Shown piece after piece: positions 55,965 to 64,000 of a stretch of 64,000 nucleotides of DNA. Numbering within the stretch: position 1 is the first letter of the stretch; each line of letters starts with the position of its first letter. Position numbers and translations under genes: made by a program. The DNA is from DAIQNV01 sp038748775 (GTDB taxonomy: Bacteria > Planctomycetota > Phycisphaerae > Phycisphaerales > UBA1924): positions 186,001-250,000 of the forward strand of contig JBCDIT010000004.1 of the NCBI GenBank assembly GCA_038748775.1, given 5' to 3'. The notes beneath the pieces were generated by a model, which saw only the letters and a list, made by a program, of their open reading frames with translations, was not told the DNA's origin and made no database searches.

Positions 55965-57434
55965 TCAGCTTGAGCCGGTCGGAAGGGTCGCATCGTCGAT
56001 GGCCGACCACAGCGCTTCGACGTGCCGGCGTTCGGTCGTCGTCGCGCCGATCGCGACGCGGATCACGTAGCGCTGCGTGCCGTCGATGCGGTGGGTGGTG
56101 TGGCTGAGCAGGAAGTCCCCGGTCGCGTTGAGCCGCTCCATGAGCTCTCGCGTCGCGTCGTCACCTGCGTTTCGGCGGAAGGTCACCAGGCTAAGCGATC
56201 GCGGCGCCGCGAGCTCGAACCTCGGGTCGGTGCTGAGCTTGGATTCGAGCCACTTCGCCCACTCGACGTGCTGGCGGACGTGAGCCCGGACGCCCTCGAC
56301 TCCGTAGTGCCGGAGGACGAACCAGAGCTTGAGCGCCCGGAACCGCCGGCCGAGCGGGACCCCCCAGTCGCGGTAGTCGGTCGCGACGCCAGTGTCGGTC
56401 GCGGCGTTGCGGAGGTACTCGGGCGTGATGCTCAGAGCTTTGACGAGCGTCTTCGGATCGGTGGTCCAGAAGAGATCGCAGTCGAAATTCGTGAGCATCC
56501 ACTTGTGTGGGTTGATGCAGAGGCTGTCGGCGCGGTCGACGCCGTCGAGGATCGCCCGATGCTCAGGGCACGCCGCCGCGGGGCCGGCCCACGCGGCATC
56601 GATGTGCAGCCAGGCGCGTTCCTTGATCGCGTCGGCGATGGCGGGGATCGGATCGAACGCACCGAGCCCCGTCGTTCCGCACGTCGCGACGACGGCCGCC
56701 GGCGTTGGCCTCGCGTTGCCGGCTGCGTCTTCAGCGATGAGCCAGGCAAGGTGTTCAGGGTTCATCGCCCCGTCGGTGTCGGTGTCGACCAGCCGGACGT
56801 GCTTGGTGTCGTCCGGGCCGCTGGCGATGCCTGCGATCATCGCGGCCTTGGCGACCGACGAGTGGGCCTGGGTTGACGTGTAGATGGCCAGCGGACCGTC
56901 GATCCCTTTGGCTCGGAGCCGCTGTCGTGCTGCGAGCAAGGCCACGAGGGTGGCCTCGCTCGCCGTGCCCTGGATGCAGCCTCGCGGTTCGTCGCCCTGG
57001 GTTCGGAACTCATCGGGAAGACCGAAGAGCTCGGCGCACCAGTCGAGCATCCGGGTTTCGAGTTCGGTGACCGCCGGGCTTGTAGCCCAGAGCATCCCGT
57101 TGACGTTGAGCGCGGCGCTGAGCAGTTCGGCGAGGATGGCCGGGCCCGAGGCGTTGCAAGGAAAGTACGCGAAGAACCCGGGGTGTTGCCAATGGGTGAG
57201 GCTCGGGATGATCAACTCGCGCAGGTCGTCGAAGATCGCGTCCCATTCGGCTTCGCTCGCGGTATCGGGCGGAGACGGCGGGAGCTTTGCAAGCAGATCG
57301 CCCGGACGCGCATCGGGGCGGACTGTGTTGGTTTCGAGCGCGCCGTAGTAGTCGGCGATCTCGTCGATGAGACGGTGGGCGAGCCTCCGAAACTCTTCGG
57401 GGTTGACGTGGTTCGGGCCTTGGGCGTCGGGCAT
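55965..57434 (-). CDS. PLP-dependent aromatic-L-amino-acid decarboxylase (group II)
   Basis: It decarboxylates aromatic L-amino acids such as Tyr, Trp or DOPA, giving an amine. Group II features include the N-terminal FRRLAHRLIDEIADYYGALE, THWQHPGFFAYFPCNASGPAIL and the substrate-loop region. The Schiff-base lysine is in SLCINPHKWMLTNFDCDLFW. At 489 residues it has the normal length. The exact substrate cannot be settled by eye. It lies upstream of a lipoprotein gene on the same strand. Confidence 0.93.
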   Translation of the reverse strand: MPDAQGPNHVNPEEFRRLAHRLIDEIADYYGALETNTVRPDARPGDLLAKLPPSPPDTASEAEWDAIFDDLRELIIPSLTHWQHPGFFAYFPCNASGPAILAELLSAALNVNGMLWATSPAVTELETRMLDWCAELFGLPDEFRTQGDEPRGCIQGTASEATLVALLAARQRLRAKGIDGPLAIYTSTQAHSSVAKAAMIAGIASGPDDTKHVRLVDTDTDGAMNPEHLAWLIAEDAAGNARPTPAAVVATCGTTGLGAFDPIPAIADAIKERAWLHIDAAWAGPAAACPEHRAILDGVDRADSLCINPHKWMLTNFDCDLFWTTDPKTLVKALSITPEYLRNAATDTGVATDYRDWGVPLGRRFRALKLWFVLRHYGVEGVRAHVRQHVEWAKWLESKLSTDPRFELAAPRSLSLVTFRRNAGDDATRELMERLNATGDFLLSHTTHRIDGTQRYVIRVAIGATTTERRHVEALWSAIDDATLPTGSS

Positions 57435-57456
57435 ACCGCCAGCGTAGTTCGGGCGA

Positions 57457-57889
57457 TCAGCCTCGGGTGATGCGGATCATCAACTCGACGTCGTCGGTGT
57501 TCAGCGATCCGTCGCCGTTCAGATCGGTGCTAAGGTCGCCGGCGTCGAACAGCTCAAGGAAGCCGAGCAGATCGAAGAAGTTTCCGGCGCCGTCGACGTT
57601 CGACGGGTAGAACGAGAACGAGTCGAAACGAGACGGTGTTGAAGACCGCGACGGCCGTGACGCCAGCTCCGATTTCTTCGAAGGCGTCTCCGTTGCCTTT
57701 AAGAAAGGCGTTGAAGACAACACCGCCAAACTGGGTCAGGATCGCGCCGCTGAATTCGACGGCGAGAAAGTCAAAGGGCTCGCCGGCGACCGGCGAGGCG
57801 GTACCCGAGAGGGCACCGGTCTTGGCCGAAGTTCCGGATATGCGGCGAACGACGCCGGTCGAAGAGAACGCGGTTTCAAGGGGATGGTG
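57457..57889 (-). pseudogene. Truncated, frameshifted secreted protein with dockerin tail
   Basis: Two frames must be joined near 57630. The upstream piece reads ETAFSSTGVVRRISGTSAKT…FDFLAVEFSGAILTQFGGVV and ends in a beta-like region; the downstream piece ends with NGDGSLNTDDVELMIRIT, an EF-hand dockerin. There is no start codon (a TGA lies at its 5' side), and the N-terminal signal peptide is missing. It is the 3' remnant of a surface protein like that at 30961. Confidence 0.75.
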
Positions 57890-57965
57890 TCACGGTCGAG
57901 CACCGGAACGGCGGGACTTGACGAAGTCTTCGCGTTCGGGAAACCCCCTGTGCACGTTTTCGGGC

Positions 57966-58196
57966 TTAGTCGTCCTTGGGGACGGGCGAGCGGCCGGCGT
58001 CGAGCAGGCGCTCGCCTTCATCGACGCTCATGGAACCCTCGGCGATGTAGGCCGCGATCTCGCGTCGCGACTCTTCTTCGGCCTTGCGTACCGCGACGTG
58101 ACGTGCGTTCTTCGCGATGAGCGAGACGATCCCGCAGGCGAAGACACCGACGATCGCGGCGATCGGGATCGTGAACGGGCTAAAGAGGGCTTCCAT
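57966..58196 (-). CDS. Small membrane protein with SHOCT-like tail, tandem copy 3
   Basis: A 76-residue protein. One N-terminal membrane helix (IPIAAIVGVFACGIVSLIA) is followed by a short basic linker and a SHOCT-like C-terminal motif (EIAAYIAEGSMSVDEGERLL). SHOCT motifs are small oligomerisation modules at the end of membrane proteins. It is the third of three tandem paralogues on the minus strand; the last residues differ (GRSPVPKDD). Function unknown. Confidence 0.75.
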   Translation of the reverse strand: MEALFSPFTIPIAAIVGVFACGIVSLIAKNARHVAVRKAEEESRREIAAYIAEGSMSVDEGERLLDAGRSPVPKDD

Positions 58197-58252
58197 GTCT
58201 GGGCTCCAAACTCGATGGGATCACGCCCGCAGGCGTCATCAATGGATCTGAT

Positions 58253-58489
58253 TCAGTCTTCGTCTTCGGGCTGGGGTTGTCCGATCTTGAGGATGCGTTC
58301 GCCTTCCTCTGCGGTCATCGAACCTTCGGCGATGTACGCGGCGATCTCGGAACGTGACCGCTCTCGGTGGCGCGACTCGAAGACGCGGCGGACCGACGTG
58401 AAGACGATCGCGGTGACCGCGATGAATCCTCCAACACCTGCCAACACGACAAGGAAAATCAGCCCTTCGTCGTTCATTGCAAGAAACAT
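58253..58489 (-). CDS. Small membrane protein with SHOCT-like tail, tandem copy 2
   Basis: A 78-residue paralogue. An N-terminal helix (LIFLVVLAGVGGFIAVTAIV) is followed by the linker VRRVFESRHRERSR and the conserved tail EIAAYIAEGSMTAEEGERIL, ending acidic (EDED). The ATG at 58489 is preceded by GGGGATGG. It lies 56 bases upstream of copy 3 and 20 bases downstream of copy 1, so the three are likely co-transcribed. Confidence 0.75.
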   Translation of the reverse strand: MFLAMNDEGLIFLVVLAGVGGFIAVTAIVFTSVRRVFESRHRERSRSEIAAYIAEGSMTAEEGERILKIGQPQPEDED

Positions 58490-58509
58490 GAGCCATCCCC
58501 TTGAGCCAT

Positions 58510-58746
58510 TTAGCAGCTTGTGAATCGACTGCCCGACTTGACCAGCCGCTCGCCTTGCTCGGGGGTCATCGAACCCTCGGCGATGTAGGCCGCGATCTCG
58601 CGCTTGGTCCGCTCCCGGGCGACACTCTGGATGGTCTTGGAGATCCCACTGATCAAGACGATGATCACCACGCCGCTCGCGATGAGCGCCGGGATGAAGA
58701 CGTCCTCGTCGGACACGAAATCGTGAAGCAGTGTCGTGATGTCCAT
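58510..58746 (-). CDS. Small membrane protein with SHOCT-like tail, tandem copy 1
   Basis: A 78-residue protein; the ATG at 58746 follows GGAGA. The N-terminus is acidic (FVSDEDVFIP), then a membrane helix (LIASGVVIIVLISGI) and the same tail (EIAAYIAEGSMTPEQGERLV) ending in a lone Cys (RFTSC). It is the first of the three tandem paralogues. The tail resembles SHOCT; a role in membrane stress is possible but not shown. Confidence 0.75.
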   Translation of the reverse strand: MDITTLLHDFVSDEDVFIPALIASGVVIIVLISGISKTIQSVARERTKREIAAYIAEGSMTPEQGERLVKSGSRFTSC

Positions 58747-58828
58747 GATGGGTCTCCGGGGCTGCCACGTCGTTGGGGAATCACCCTCGGGCGTTTCAGA
58801 GGCTCCTTTTATCCTATCTTGAGGGCGG

Positions 58829-59515
58829 ATGGACCCCCAATCGAAATCCGATGATCTGCTCCGCGAGGCCCTTGTTGGGGGGCTTCTCGGCGCGTACGCG
58901 CAGGGGCTGTTCCCGATGGCCCACCCGGGGCCCGATGGGCAACGGGGGCCGATCTGCTGGTACAACCCCGACCCGAGGGGCGTGTTCGGGCTCGGCGATG
59001 GCGGCCTGACGGTGTCCAGATCGCTCCGCCAGCGGGTCCGATCGGGACGGTTCGAGGTGACGTGCGACGCCGATTTCGAGGGCGTTATGCGGGCGTGTGC
59101 CGAGCCAAGGGACGACGATGGGACCTGGATCGATGACCGGATCGTGGCCGCGTATACCGCGCTTCATGGGGCGGGCTACGCGCACTCGCTCGAGGCTTGG
59201 CACGAGGGCAGACTCGTCGGCGGGCTGTACGGCGTCCATCTGCGAGGCTTGTTCGCCGGCGAGAGCATGTTCAGCCGGCCCGAGCAGGGCGGGACCGACG
59301 CCAGCAAGGTTTGCCTCGTGCATCTCTGGCATCACCTCCGGTCGATCGGCGCGGTGATCCTCGATACGCAGTTTTGGACACCCCACCTCGCGTCGCTGGG
59401 GTGCTGCGAAATCGGAGTTGCGGAGTACCACCGGGTCCTTGAGAGAGCGCTCGCGAGCGACGTGGTCTGGGGGGACTTTGATCCCTCGTTCGCGGTCGAC
59501 CGGCCGGAAGCCTGA
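58829..59515 (+). CDS. aat: Leucyl/phenylalanyl-tRNA–protein transferase
   Basis: It adds Leu or Phe to N-terminal Lys/Arg, marking proteins for ClpAP in the N-degron pathway. Motifs: GGLLGAYAQGLFPM, ICWYNPDPRGVFGL, VHLRGLFAGESMFSR and SKVCLVHLWHHL with DTQF(W)TPHLASLG. At 228 residues it has the expected size. It lies just before the AbgT transporter on the plus strand. Confidence 0.95.
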   Translation: MDPQSKSDDLLREALVGGLLGAYAQGLFPMAHPGPDGQRGPICWYNPDPRGVFGLGDGGLTVSRSLRQRVRSGRFEVTCDADFEGVMRACAEPRDDDGTWIDDRIVAAYTALHGAGYAHSLEAWHEGRLVGGLYGVHLRGLFAGESMFSRPEQGGTDASKVCLVHLWHHLRSIGAVILDTQFWTPHLASLGCCEIGVAEYHRVLERALASDVVWGDFDPSFAVDRPEA

Positions 59516-59545
59516 CCGCTTTGGACGCGCTGGTATCGTGTCGTG

Positions 59546-61207
59546 ATGAGCGTTGACCAGCCGAAGTCGCAGTCAGATCGGCCGAGCGGGCCGATGGCGA
59601 AGTTCCTCGCGTTTGTTGAGTGGCTGGGGAACCTGCTGCCCCATCCGGTGACGCTGTTTGCGCTGTTCGCGGTAGGCGTGGTGTTCATCAGCGCGATCGC
59701 TGAGGCGAGCGGGCTTTCGGTCGATGATCCGAGACCGGGCAAGGAGGGTGAGGTCTTCGTCGCTCAGTCGTTGCTCTCGGGCGAAGGTGTGCGATGGATG
59801 AGCCAGAGCTTGGTGACGAACTTCACCGGGTTTGTCCCGCTGGGGACCGTATTGGTCGCGCTGCTCGGGGTTGGGGTGGCGGAGAAGTCGGGGCTCCTCA
59901 CCGCGGCGATCCGGCTGCTCGTTCTCGGGGCGCCCAAGCAACTCGTGACGCTCGTTGTCGTGTTCGCCGGCATCGTGAGCAACACGGCGAGCGAGATGGG
60001 CTACGTCGTGCTGATCCCGCTCGCGATGGTCATCTTTCGATCGCTCGGTAGGCACCCGATGGCGGGTATGGCGGCCGCGTTCGCCGGCGTGAGCGGTGGA
60101 TACAGCGCGAACATCTTGATCGGGACGGTCGACCCGTTGCTCGCGGGGATCACGCAAGAAGCGGCGAGGCTCATCGACCCGGAGTACGAGGTTCACCCGG
60201 CGGTCAACTGGTACTTCATGATCGCGAGCACGTTCTTGATCGCCGGCATCGGTTGGTTCGTGACCGCGAAGATTGTCGAGCCTCGCTTGGGAGCGTGGAA
60301 CCACGTCGACGCTGACGAGGACCTTCGGGCAGATCCACCGATGGAACGGGTGAGCAGCAAAGAGAAGCGGGGGCTCCTGTTCTCGCTGATCACCGTGGCG
60401 CTGATCTGCTTGGGGATCGTGGTTGTTGCCGGCCCAAGGGTTTCGGGTGATGTTCCCTGGTACTTCGCGTGGCTGCCCCCGGTCGGGTGGTTCGACTGGC
60501 TTCCCGGGTGGGGGGTGCTCCGCAATCCGGACCCGGACGCGACGGGGGCCGCGGCGGTGAGGCCCCTGCTTCGGAGCGTGGTGACGTTCATCTTGATCTT
60601 CTTCGTGATCCCGGGCTTCGTGTATGGACGGGTCGTCGGAACGATGAAGAACGACAAGGACGTCATCGACGCGATGGCCGATGCGATGCGGAGCATGGGG
60701 CTGTACATCGTGCTCGTCTTCTTCGCGGCTCAGTTCGTCGCGTTCTTCGGGTACTCTGGCCTCGGGCGGATCCTGGCGGTGCTCGGTGCTGACGTGCTCG
60801 TCACGTTGAAGCTCAACAACCCGCTCGTGTTCTTCCCGTTCATCCTGATGTGCGGGTTCGTCAACCTGATGCTGGGTTCGGCGAGCGCGCAGTGGGCGGT
60901 CACGGCGCCGATCTTTGTTCCGATGCTGATGACGATCGGGTACAGCCCGGAGGTGATCCAGGCGGCGTACCGCATCGGGGACAGCACGACGAACATCATC
61001 ACGCCGATGATGAGCTACTTCGGGCTGATTCTCGCGATGGCGACCCGCTACAAGAAGGACCTTGGGATCGGGACGATGATCGCGACGATGCTGCCCTATT
61101 CGGTGTTCTTCCTCTCCGGATGGACGGCGCTGTTCTATCTTTGGGTGTTCGTGCTCGGGGCTCCGGTGGGCCCGGGGGCGCCGACGCTCTACCCGGCGGG
61201 TGGGTGA
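59546..61207 (+). CDS. AbgT-family aminobenzoyl-glutamate/antimetabolite transporter
   Basis: A 553-residue transporter with ~12 helices. Signature regions: WLGNLLPHPVTLFALFA near the start, NTASEMGYVVLIPLAMVIF, GVSGGYSANILIGTVDPLLA, and a late STTNIITPMMSYFGLIL. AbgT members import p-aminobenzoyl-glutamate or export sulfonamides. The ATG at 59546 is preferred over a GTG three bases earlier. Its stop codon overlaps the next start by one base (TGATG), so it is translationally coupled to the DUF481-like gene. Confidence 0.95.
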   Translation: MSVDQPKSQSDRPSGPMAKFLAFVEWLGNLLPHPVTLFALFAVGVVFISAIAEASGLSVDDPRPGKEGEVFVAQSLLSGEGVRWMSQSLVTNFTGFVPLGTVLVALLGVGVAEKSGLLTAAIRLLVLGAPKQLVTLVVVFAGIVSNTASEMGYVVLIPLAMVIFRSLGRHPMAGMAAAFAGVSGGYSANILIGTVDPLLAGITQEAARLIDPEYEVHPAVNWYFMIASTFLIAGIGWFVTAKIVEPRLGAWNHVDADEDLRADPPMERVSSKEKRGLLFSLITVALICLGIVVVAGPRVSGDVPWYFAWLPPVGWFDWLPGWGVLRNPDPDATGAAAVRPLLRSVVTFILIFFVIPGFVYGRVVGTMKNDKDVIDAMADAMRSMGLYIVLVFFAAQFVAFFGYSGLGRILAVLGADVLVTLKLNNPLVFFPFILMCGFVNLMLGSASAQWAVTAPIFVPMLMTIGYSPEVIQAAYRIGDSTTNIITPMMSYFGLILAMATRYKKDLGIGTMIATMLPYSVFFLSGWTALFYLWVFVLGAPVGPGAPTLYPAGG

Positions 61208-62280
61208 TGGAGTTTCGAGCGGGGCTGATCGGTGTGCTCTTGCTCGTCGGTACGGCGTGGGCCCAGCCGACCGGCGTCGAACCGCCCGAGCCCGGGACGG
61301 ACGGGTTCGACTGGATGCAATACAAGAACGGCGAGTGGCTCAAGGGCGAACTCCGCGACCTGCAAGACGATGACATGGAGTTCGAGAGCGATGAGTTTGC
61401 TACCCACTCGCTCGATTTCGACGACGTGCACCGGTATGTCTCGGGCGGGGACAACACCGTCGGCCTGATCGACGGCTCTTCGGTGACCGGGCGTGTGCGG
61501 ATCGAAGGCGACGTTGTTCGTGTGGTGACTTCGGACGGAATCGAGACGTTCAGGCGTGACCAGGTGCGTTCGATCGTGACGGGCCGGAAGGCGAGGGGTG
61601 CCTTCTGGTCGGGCAAGCTCAGTTTCGGGACCGACTTCGTGCGGGGCAACGTCGATCAGACCGACATTTCGACCTATGCGAGGCTTGAGCGGCGCACGAT
61701 CGGCAGCCGGCTGTCTTTCGAGTTCAACAGCGCGTTCGCTGAGGTGGGGGGGACGACGACGGAAGACAACCAAAGGCTGCTGACCCGGTTCGACGTGTAC
61801 CGGACCGAGCGGTTGTTTTTCCGCGTGCCCGAGCTCGAGCTGTACCGAGATCAGTTTCAGAACATCGATCTTCGGGCGACGCCGACGATTTCCGCCGGGT
61901 ACACGCTCGCCGATAACGGCGACCTCGAGTGGTCGGTCACGTCGGGTGTTGGCTACCGCTACACGCGATTTCGAGACGTTGAGCCCGGGGCGTCGCGTGA
62001 GGACAGTCAGTTTGTGGCGATCTTCGGCACGGACGCGGAGTGGGAAGCGACATCGCGGATCGATCTGGGCGTTTCCTTCTCGCTGACGATGCCGGTGCCA
62101 GATGCGGACGAGTACACGTTCCGGGCGACGACGTACGCCGAGGTCGATCTCTGGAAGGACTTCGACCTCGACGTCCGCTTGACCTGGGATCGCGTGAACG
62201 CCCCGGCCTCTGAGTCCGACGGTGCGTTGCCGGAAGAGGATGAGTTTCGCTTGTACATCGGGATCGGCTACGAGTTCTAG
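61207..62280 (+). CDS. DUF481-like outer-membrane protein with N-terminal soluble domain
   Basis: A 357-residue exported protein; the ATG at 61207 overlaps the AbgT stop. It has a signal peptide (VLLLVGTAWAQPT). A soluble beta domain follows (~30-130; QYKNGEWLKGELRDLQDDDM, VTGRVRIEGDVVRVVTSDG). The C-terminal ~230 residues look like a DUF481 beta-barrel (GKLSFGTDFVRGNVDQTDIS, GVGYRYTRFRDV, final aromatic Phe). Linkage to AbgT suggests a membrane-passage role, but the function is unknown. Confidence 0.85.
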   Translation: MEFRAGLIGVLLLVGTAWAQPTGVEPPEPGTDGFDWMQYKNGEWLKGELRDLQDDDMEFESDEFATHSLDFDDVHRYVSGGDNTVGLIDGSSVTGRVRIEGDVVRVVTSDGIETFRRDQVRSIVTGRKARGAFWSGKLSFGTDFVRGNVDQTDISTYARLERRTIGSRLSFEFNSAFAEVGGTTTEDNQRLLTRFDVYRTERLFFRVPELELYRDQFQNIDLRATPTISAGYTLADNGDLEWSVTSGVGYRYTRFRDVEPGASREDSQFVAIFGTDAEWEATSRIDLGVSFSLTMPVPDADEYTFRATTYAEVDLWKDFDLDVRLTWDRVNAPASESDGALPEEDEFRLYIGIGYEF

Positions 62281-62648
62281 AGGCGCTCTTGGAGGGGGGG
62301 GGAAGTCATGACTCTCAGTAAATATTTGCGTTTTGATTGGTAATGAGGACGGGAGCAATCGCCTCTGGTGCGAAATCCGGTTTTGTTCCGGTAATCGTTC
62401 TCACTGGTATGTAAAGCCATTGACTCAAGTTGAGATTCGAGTCGTGTACGGATTGATTAAATGCCTGTTTTGACAAGACTTGTCTGGTTGTTGAATCTCA
62501 ATCGTCCTGACTGAAAACGCTTGCCTGGGCGGAAGAGTGCACTTAAACTGTTCCGAGACGCCTCTGTTTTGGGGGCCTGGTGTGCCGGTGTGTAGCGGTA
62601 CCCTTGAGAGACGACCGGCGAAGGCCGGAGAGCGAAAGAGAGAAATTC
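62281..62648 (+). other. AT-rich upstream region of the CTERM gene
   Basis: No gene is seen in these 368 bases. TTGACA (62470-62475) lies in an AT-rich stretch, and the perfect palindrome GACAAG-A-CTTGTC (62472-62484) overlaps it, as an operator would. No good -10 was found, so the promoter is tentative. Confidence 0.4.
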
Positions 62649-63302
62649 ATGAAGACTGCCGCGATCATCGCGCTCGTCGCCGCCGGTTCGGTTGCGTCGG
62701 CCCAGAACCTGCTCAGCAACTCGAGCTTCGAGTCGGCCCTCAACTACGACGGCGCCCCGGCTCCGGTCGATGTTGGCAACTGGTTCGCCTTCTTCGGCGG
62801 CGCCGACTTCCAGCAGGCTGAGATCGTCGACCCGACCGGTGGCCTTGCCCCGCAGGCTGCTCCGGACGGCGCTTCGGTGCTTCAGATCATCACCGCTGGC
62901 ACCGCGAACACCTTCGTCGGCGTTGTTCAGAACGTCGCCGCGACCGCCGGCCTTGAGTACACCTTCAGCTTCCTCGCCCGCAACATCGACCCGCAGGGTG
63001 CGAACACCGAGTTCCGCATCGAGTGGGAGCGTGCTGACGGCAGCATCATCGGTGACCAGTTCGCCCTGAACACCAACATCACCGACTCGCTGACCACCGA
63101 CTTCCAGGAGTTCTCGCTGTCCGCGATCGCGCCGACCGACGCCACGGCTCTGAACGTCGTGATCGCCGCTCAGACCTTCGGCACCCCGGGCACCACCGCT
63201 GCGTTCCAATACGACAGCGCGAGCCTCACCGCCATCCCGACCCCGGCCGGTGCCGCGGTCCTCGGCTTCGCCGGCCTCGCCGCCGCGCGTCGTCGTCGCT
63301 AA
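62649..63302 (+). CDS. Abundant CTERM-type secreted protein
   Basis: A 217-residue exported protein; ATG at 62649. A signal peptide (MKTAAIIALVAAGSVASAQ) is followed by a carbohydrate-binding-module-like beta-sandwich (NLLSNSSFESALNYDGAPAP, GLEYTFSFLARNIDPQ, FRIEWERADGSIIGDQFALN). The C-terminus is IPTPAGAAVLGFAGLAAARRRR, the typical Phycisphaerales sorting tail. Codon use is strongly biased to preferred codons (ACC, GCC, CTC, CGC) compared with neighbours, which suggests high expression; the gene ends in a strong terminator. It is probably a major surface or extracellular protein. Confidence 0.85.
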   Translation: MKTAAIIALVAAGSVASAQNLLSNSSFESALNYDGAPAPVDVGNWFAFFGGADFQQAEIVDPTGGLAPQAAPDGASVLQIITAGTANTFVGVVQNVAATAGLEYTFSFLARNIDPQGANTEFRIEWERADGSIIGDQFALNTNITDSLTTDFQEFSLSAIAPTDATALNVVIAAQTFGTPGTTAAFQYDSASLTAIPTPAGAAVLGFAGLAAARRRR

Positions 63303-63324
63303 TCAAGACGCCTAGTCCTGTACG

Positions 63325-63358
63325 GCCCGCTCGTCCTTCGTGGGGGAGCGGGCTTTTT
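63325..63358 (+). terminator. Rho-independent terminator of the CTERM gene
   Basis: GCCCGCTC (63325-63332) pairs with GAGCGGGC (63346-63353) around a loop of 13 bases, followed by five T residues. It lies 22 bases after the stop codon. Confidence 0.88.
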
Positions 63359-63591
63359 CATTTTTGCGGTCCGTCGTTGCCGGACGGGCTTCGCACGACC
63401 TTGGGTGCAAATCCCTCGGCGATGAGAGCAACGGGGTGTTTGTTCGCTCGCATGCGTTGTTATGCCCTGAATATGGGGCTAAACGCCAATCCCCGATCAT
63501 CGATCGATTTGGACTCCGCGAATGATCGCCTTCGGGGTACTTTGGCGGTTGGAAGGGGGCACACCTCCCAGACACGTGATCGGAGCCGCTG

Positions 63592-64000
63592 ATGTCGAGA
63601 GTCGACGAATCGTCGTTCCAGGAGAGCACTCGCCGCGCGATCACCGAGCTGCTTCACCAGGTCCGTGAGGGGCAGCCCGGGGCGGATGAGGAACTCTTCG
63701 CGAGCGTCTACGGCGAAATGCGAGTGATGGCTCGTTCGGCATGCCGGTCGGGCTCGTCGCGGCACACGCTTCAGCCGACGGCCTTGGTGCACGAGGTGTA
63801 CATCCGGCTCTTCCATAACCGGTCGATCTCGTGGGCGAACCGTCGACACTTCTTCAAAGCGGTCTCGACGGCGATGCGGGATATTTTGGTTGAAGAAGCT
63901 CGCCGGCGTGGTGCACAGAAGCGCGGCGGGAACCATCGCCGCGTGGACGTCCCGCCCGACGCGCTTCCGGATGGATCGGTCCAAGCCCACGACCTACTCG
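63592..64000 (+). CDS. ECF-type RNA polymerase sigma factor, 3' end off window
   Basis: The frame from the ATG at 63592 is open to the window edge, so the gene is 3'-truncated here. Motifs match the planctomycetal ECF family: LHQVREGQPGADEELFASVY in region 2, HTLQPTALVHEVYIRLF for the -10-binding helix, and RHFFKAVSTAMRDILVEEAR, then a basic RRRGAQKRGG. Region 4 is not in the window. Such sigma factors in this phylum often work with serine/threonine kinases encoded next door; none is visible here. Its promoter should lie in 63359-63591. Confidence 0.93.
   Translation, partial: MSRVDESSFQESTRRAITELLHQVREGQPGADEELFASVYGEMRVMARSACRSGSSRHTLQPTALVHEVYIRLFHNRSISWANRRHFFKAVSTAMRDILVEEARRRGAQKRGGNHRRVDVPPDALPDGSVQAHDLL

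Noticed and set aside
57636..58523. 295-residue plus-strand ORF across 57.6-58.5 kb
   Set aside because: It is antisense to the pseudogene and to two of the three SHOCT-like genes, and has no recognisable domain.
1..64000. CRISPR arrays, insertion sequences, integrases or rRNA genes
   Set aside because: No regularly spaced repeats, transposase motifs, attachment-site integrase or rRNA-like stretches were seen on either strand.

Overview
This window comes from a GC-rich planctomycete, most likely a member of the Phycisphaerae (Phycisphaerales). The evidence is indirect but consistent. There are several exported proteins ending in a short hydrophobic helix plus an Arg cluster (…AARRRR), a two-repeat C-terminal dockerin-like module that ends in Gly-Cys (the GC-type dockerin seen in Phycisphaerales), an EF-hand-type dockerin tail, an ECF sigma factor of the large planctomycetal family, a signal peptidase I with a large insert, and very long spurious ORFs opposite real genes.

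Layout, left edge to 16 kb: a lower-GC pair made of a Panacea-domain protein and a small membrane protein lies directly against der (GTPase EngA). Next come a repeat-rich dockerin-anchored surface protein, an M14-type metallopeptidase and a CTERM-type surface protein. A three-gene signalling module follows on the minus strand (HTH-receiver, HDOD/GAF histidine kinase, receiver-like/GAF), then arfB-tsaB and a divergent outer-membrane-like protein.

From 16 to 33 kb: an HU gene, signal peptidase I and a trypsin-like/PDZ protease form a plus-strand cluster. They are followed by a Gfo/Idh/MocA oxidoreductase facing a PIG-L deacetylase, an RND efflux pair, and kbl with a decayed second copy of its 3' end. 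Two unknown genes and a dockerin-tailed secreted protein follow; the latter is bracketed by two direct copies of a ~200 bp non-coding repeat.

From 33 to 46.7 kb: an AraC/GyrI-like regulator, small membrane and lipoproteins, a minus-strand operon (GT2 glycosyltransferase, GHQ-motif protein, BtuF-like binding lipoprotein), tRNA-Gln(CUG), two tandem PilZ/receiver-like/degenerate-HPt paralogues, an ABC exporter, a PEP-CTERM-like protein and a dicarboxylate symporter.

From 46.8 to 64 kb: a lower-GC single-gene island encodes an AbiEii-like nucleotidyltransferase domain fused to a nicotinamidase-like domain that has lost the canonical catalytic lysine. This is the best candidate for an undescribed system. 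After it come a UvrD-type helicase fused to a PD-(D/E)XK nuclease, rsmD, unknown genes, a LuxR-type regulator, an aromatic amino-acid decarboxylase, a decayed dockerin gene, three tandem SHOCT-like small membrane proteins, aat, an AbgT transporter overlapping a DUF481-like protein, a highly codon-biased CTERM protein with a clear terminator, and the 5' part of an ECF sigma gene running off the right edge.

Functions were assigned by reading motifs; no database search was possible. Starts were chosen from Shine-Dalgarno sites and neighbours.
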